Assembly (NCBI GenBank): GCA_030043175.1
Contig: JASHYD010000820.1
Span: 1-6,471, forward strand
Length of the DNA: 6,471 nt
Direction of reading: 5' to 3'
From: Xanthobacteraceae bacterium
GTDB lineage: Bacteria; Pseudomonadota; Alphaproteobacteria; Rhizobiales; Xanthobacteraceae
Positions 5,862 through 6,471 of the stretch are shown piece after piece. Position 1 is the stretch's first letter. Every line of letters begins with the position of its first letter. Below the pieces are notes generated by a model. The model was not told the DNA's origin. It saw only the letters and a program-made list of their open reading frames with translations, and did no database searches. Made by a program: the position numbers and the translations under genes.

Positions 5862-6471
5862 TCATCCCTCGGCCAGCTTCGCGACGACTTCCTGGGCGAT
5901 CGATAGAGAGGCGGTCAGGCCTGGCGACTCAATCCCGAACAAATGCACGAGCCGCGGCAGCCGGTGGTCAGACGGAGTATCGATCACGAAATCAGCCGCG
6001 GGTTCGCTTTGGCCGGTCAGCTTAGGCCGGATACCGGCATAGTCGGGAAGCAGCGTGTCATCCGGAAGGCCCGGCCAGTAGGTCCTGATTGCCGGATAGA
6101 ACATCGCGGCTCGATGGGGGTCGACGTCAAAATCGTAGCGGTCCACCCACTGGACATCGGGGCCAAACCGCATGCGGCCGCCGAGATCGAGCGTGACGTG
6201 AATGCCGAGCCCCCCCGGCACCGGCGCCGGGTAGATGAGCCGGCGGAATGGCGGCCGGCCGGTGTAGCAAAAATAATTTCCCTTCGCGAGTACGAGCCGC
6301 GGCACACGATCTGTCGGATAGCCTTCAGTAGCGTGTGCGAGCTTCTGGGCCCCGTGGCCCGCCGAATTCACCACCGCATCGACTTGCAGCGATCCAGGCT
6401 CCGACCCGCCGAACCGAACCTCCCAGCCGGCCGGCGTGGGCTTAAGCCGCTCCACCGGCGTATGCAGCGCC
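5862..6471 (-). CDS. FAD-dependent oxidoreductase, L-2-hydroxyglutarate dehydrogenase-like, C-terminal part
   Basis: The frame enters from the right edge and ends at TGA 5864-5862, leaving 202 codons visible. An internal GTG at 6455 is not the start: the frame stays open upstream with plausible family sequence (ALHTPVERL). Visible motifs are NSAGHGA near 6350-6370, KGNYFCYTGRPPF (a KGxYF element typical of the L2HGDH/DAO-type oxidases), YPAPVPGGLGIHVT, a RFGPDVQWVD segment, YAGIRPKL, and near the end FGIESPGLTASL, the C-terminal FAD/active-site motif of plant and bacterial L2HGDH-like proteins. The missing N-terminus should carry the GxGxxG FAD motif. Members oxidise L-2-hydroxyglutarate or related 2-hydroxy/amino acids with FAD and pass electrons to a quinone or other acceptor. 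The substrate here is not proven. The gene precedes the Rid gene by 109 bp on the same strand, so an operon is plausible. Confidence 0.88.
   Translation of the reverse strand, partial: ALHTPVERLKPTPAGWEVRFGGSEPGSLQVDAVVNSAGHGAQKLAHATEGYPTDRVPRLVLAKGNYFCYTGRPPFRRLIYPAPVPGGLGIHVTLDLGGRMRFGPDVQWVDRYDFDVDPHRAAMFYPAIRTYWPGLPDDTLLPDYAGIRPKLTGQSEPAADFVIDTPSDHRLPRLVHLFGIESPGLTASLSIAQEVVAKLAEG

Overview
The window looks like chromosomal DNA of a GC-rich alphaproteobacterium, most likely of the Bradyrhizobium/Rhodopseudomonas group. This rests on the GC-rich codon usage, the style of the exported TPR protein and CHAT remnant, the tRNA-Ala(CGC), and the mix of flavin oxidases and an ion-transporter-superfamily permease. 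The assignment comes from protein character alone; no database search was possible.

Left part (1-1806): an accessory, partly decayed region. A minus-strand gene runs off the left edge and encodes an exported protein built of almost identical 42-residue TPR units (126-bp DNA period). Its own promoter candidate lies about 200 bp upstream. Next comes roughly 750 bp with no convincing gene, apart from one short unexplained plus-strand frame. Then, at about 1385-1645 on the minus strand, there is a clear wreck of a CHAT (caspase-like) protease domain: the catalytic-Cys motif SACNT is still readable, but a nonsense codon and two opposite frameshifts follow. TPR plus CHAT is a known domain pairing, so the wreck is probably the tail of a lost TPR-CHAT gene related to the surviving TPR gene. 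This debris lies just past the 3' end of an intact tRNA-Ala gene (1807-1882, minus), which has a good promoter.

Middle part (2163-5153): two plus-strand genes. One is a Tat-exported flavin monoamine-oxidase-like enzyme. The other is a multi-pass permease of the ion-transporter superfamily (CitMHS/NhaD/ArsB-like). They are 171 bp apart and may or may not be co-transcribed.

Right part (5345-6471): two minus-strand genes convergent with the permease. The upstream one is the C-terminal part of an L-2-hydroxyglutarate-dehydrogenase-like FAD oxidoreductase that enters from the right edge. The downstream one is a RidA/YjgF-family protein whose usual catalytic arginine is a serine. A flavin oxidoreductase followed by a Rid protein is chemically sensible, because oxidation of amines or amino acids yields imines/enamines of the kind Rid proteins handle. 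Whether this flavoenzyme makes such products is not shown by the sequence.

I found no CRISPR array, insertion sequence or replication origin. The most interesting material is the TPR/CHAT region next to the tRNA and the substituted active-site positions in the RidA-like protein and the amine oxidase.
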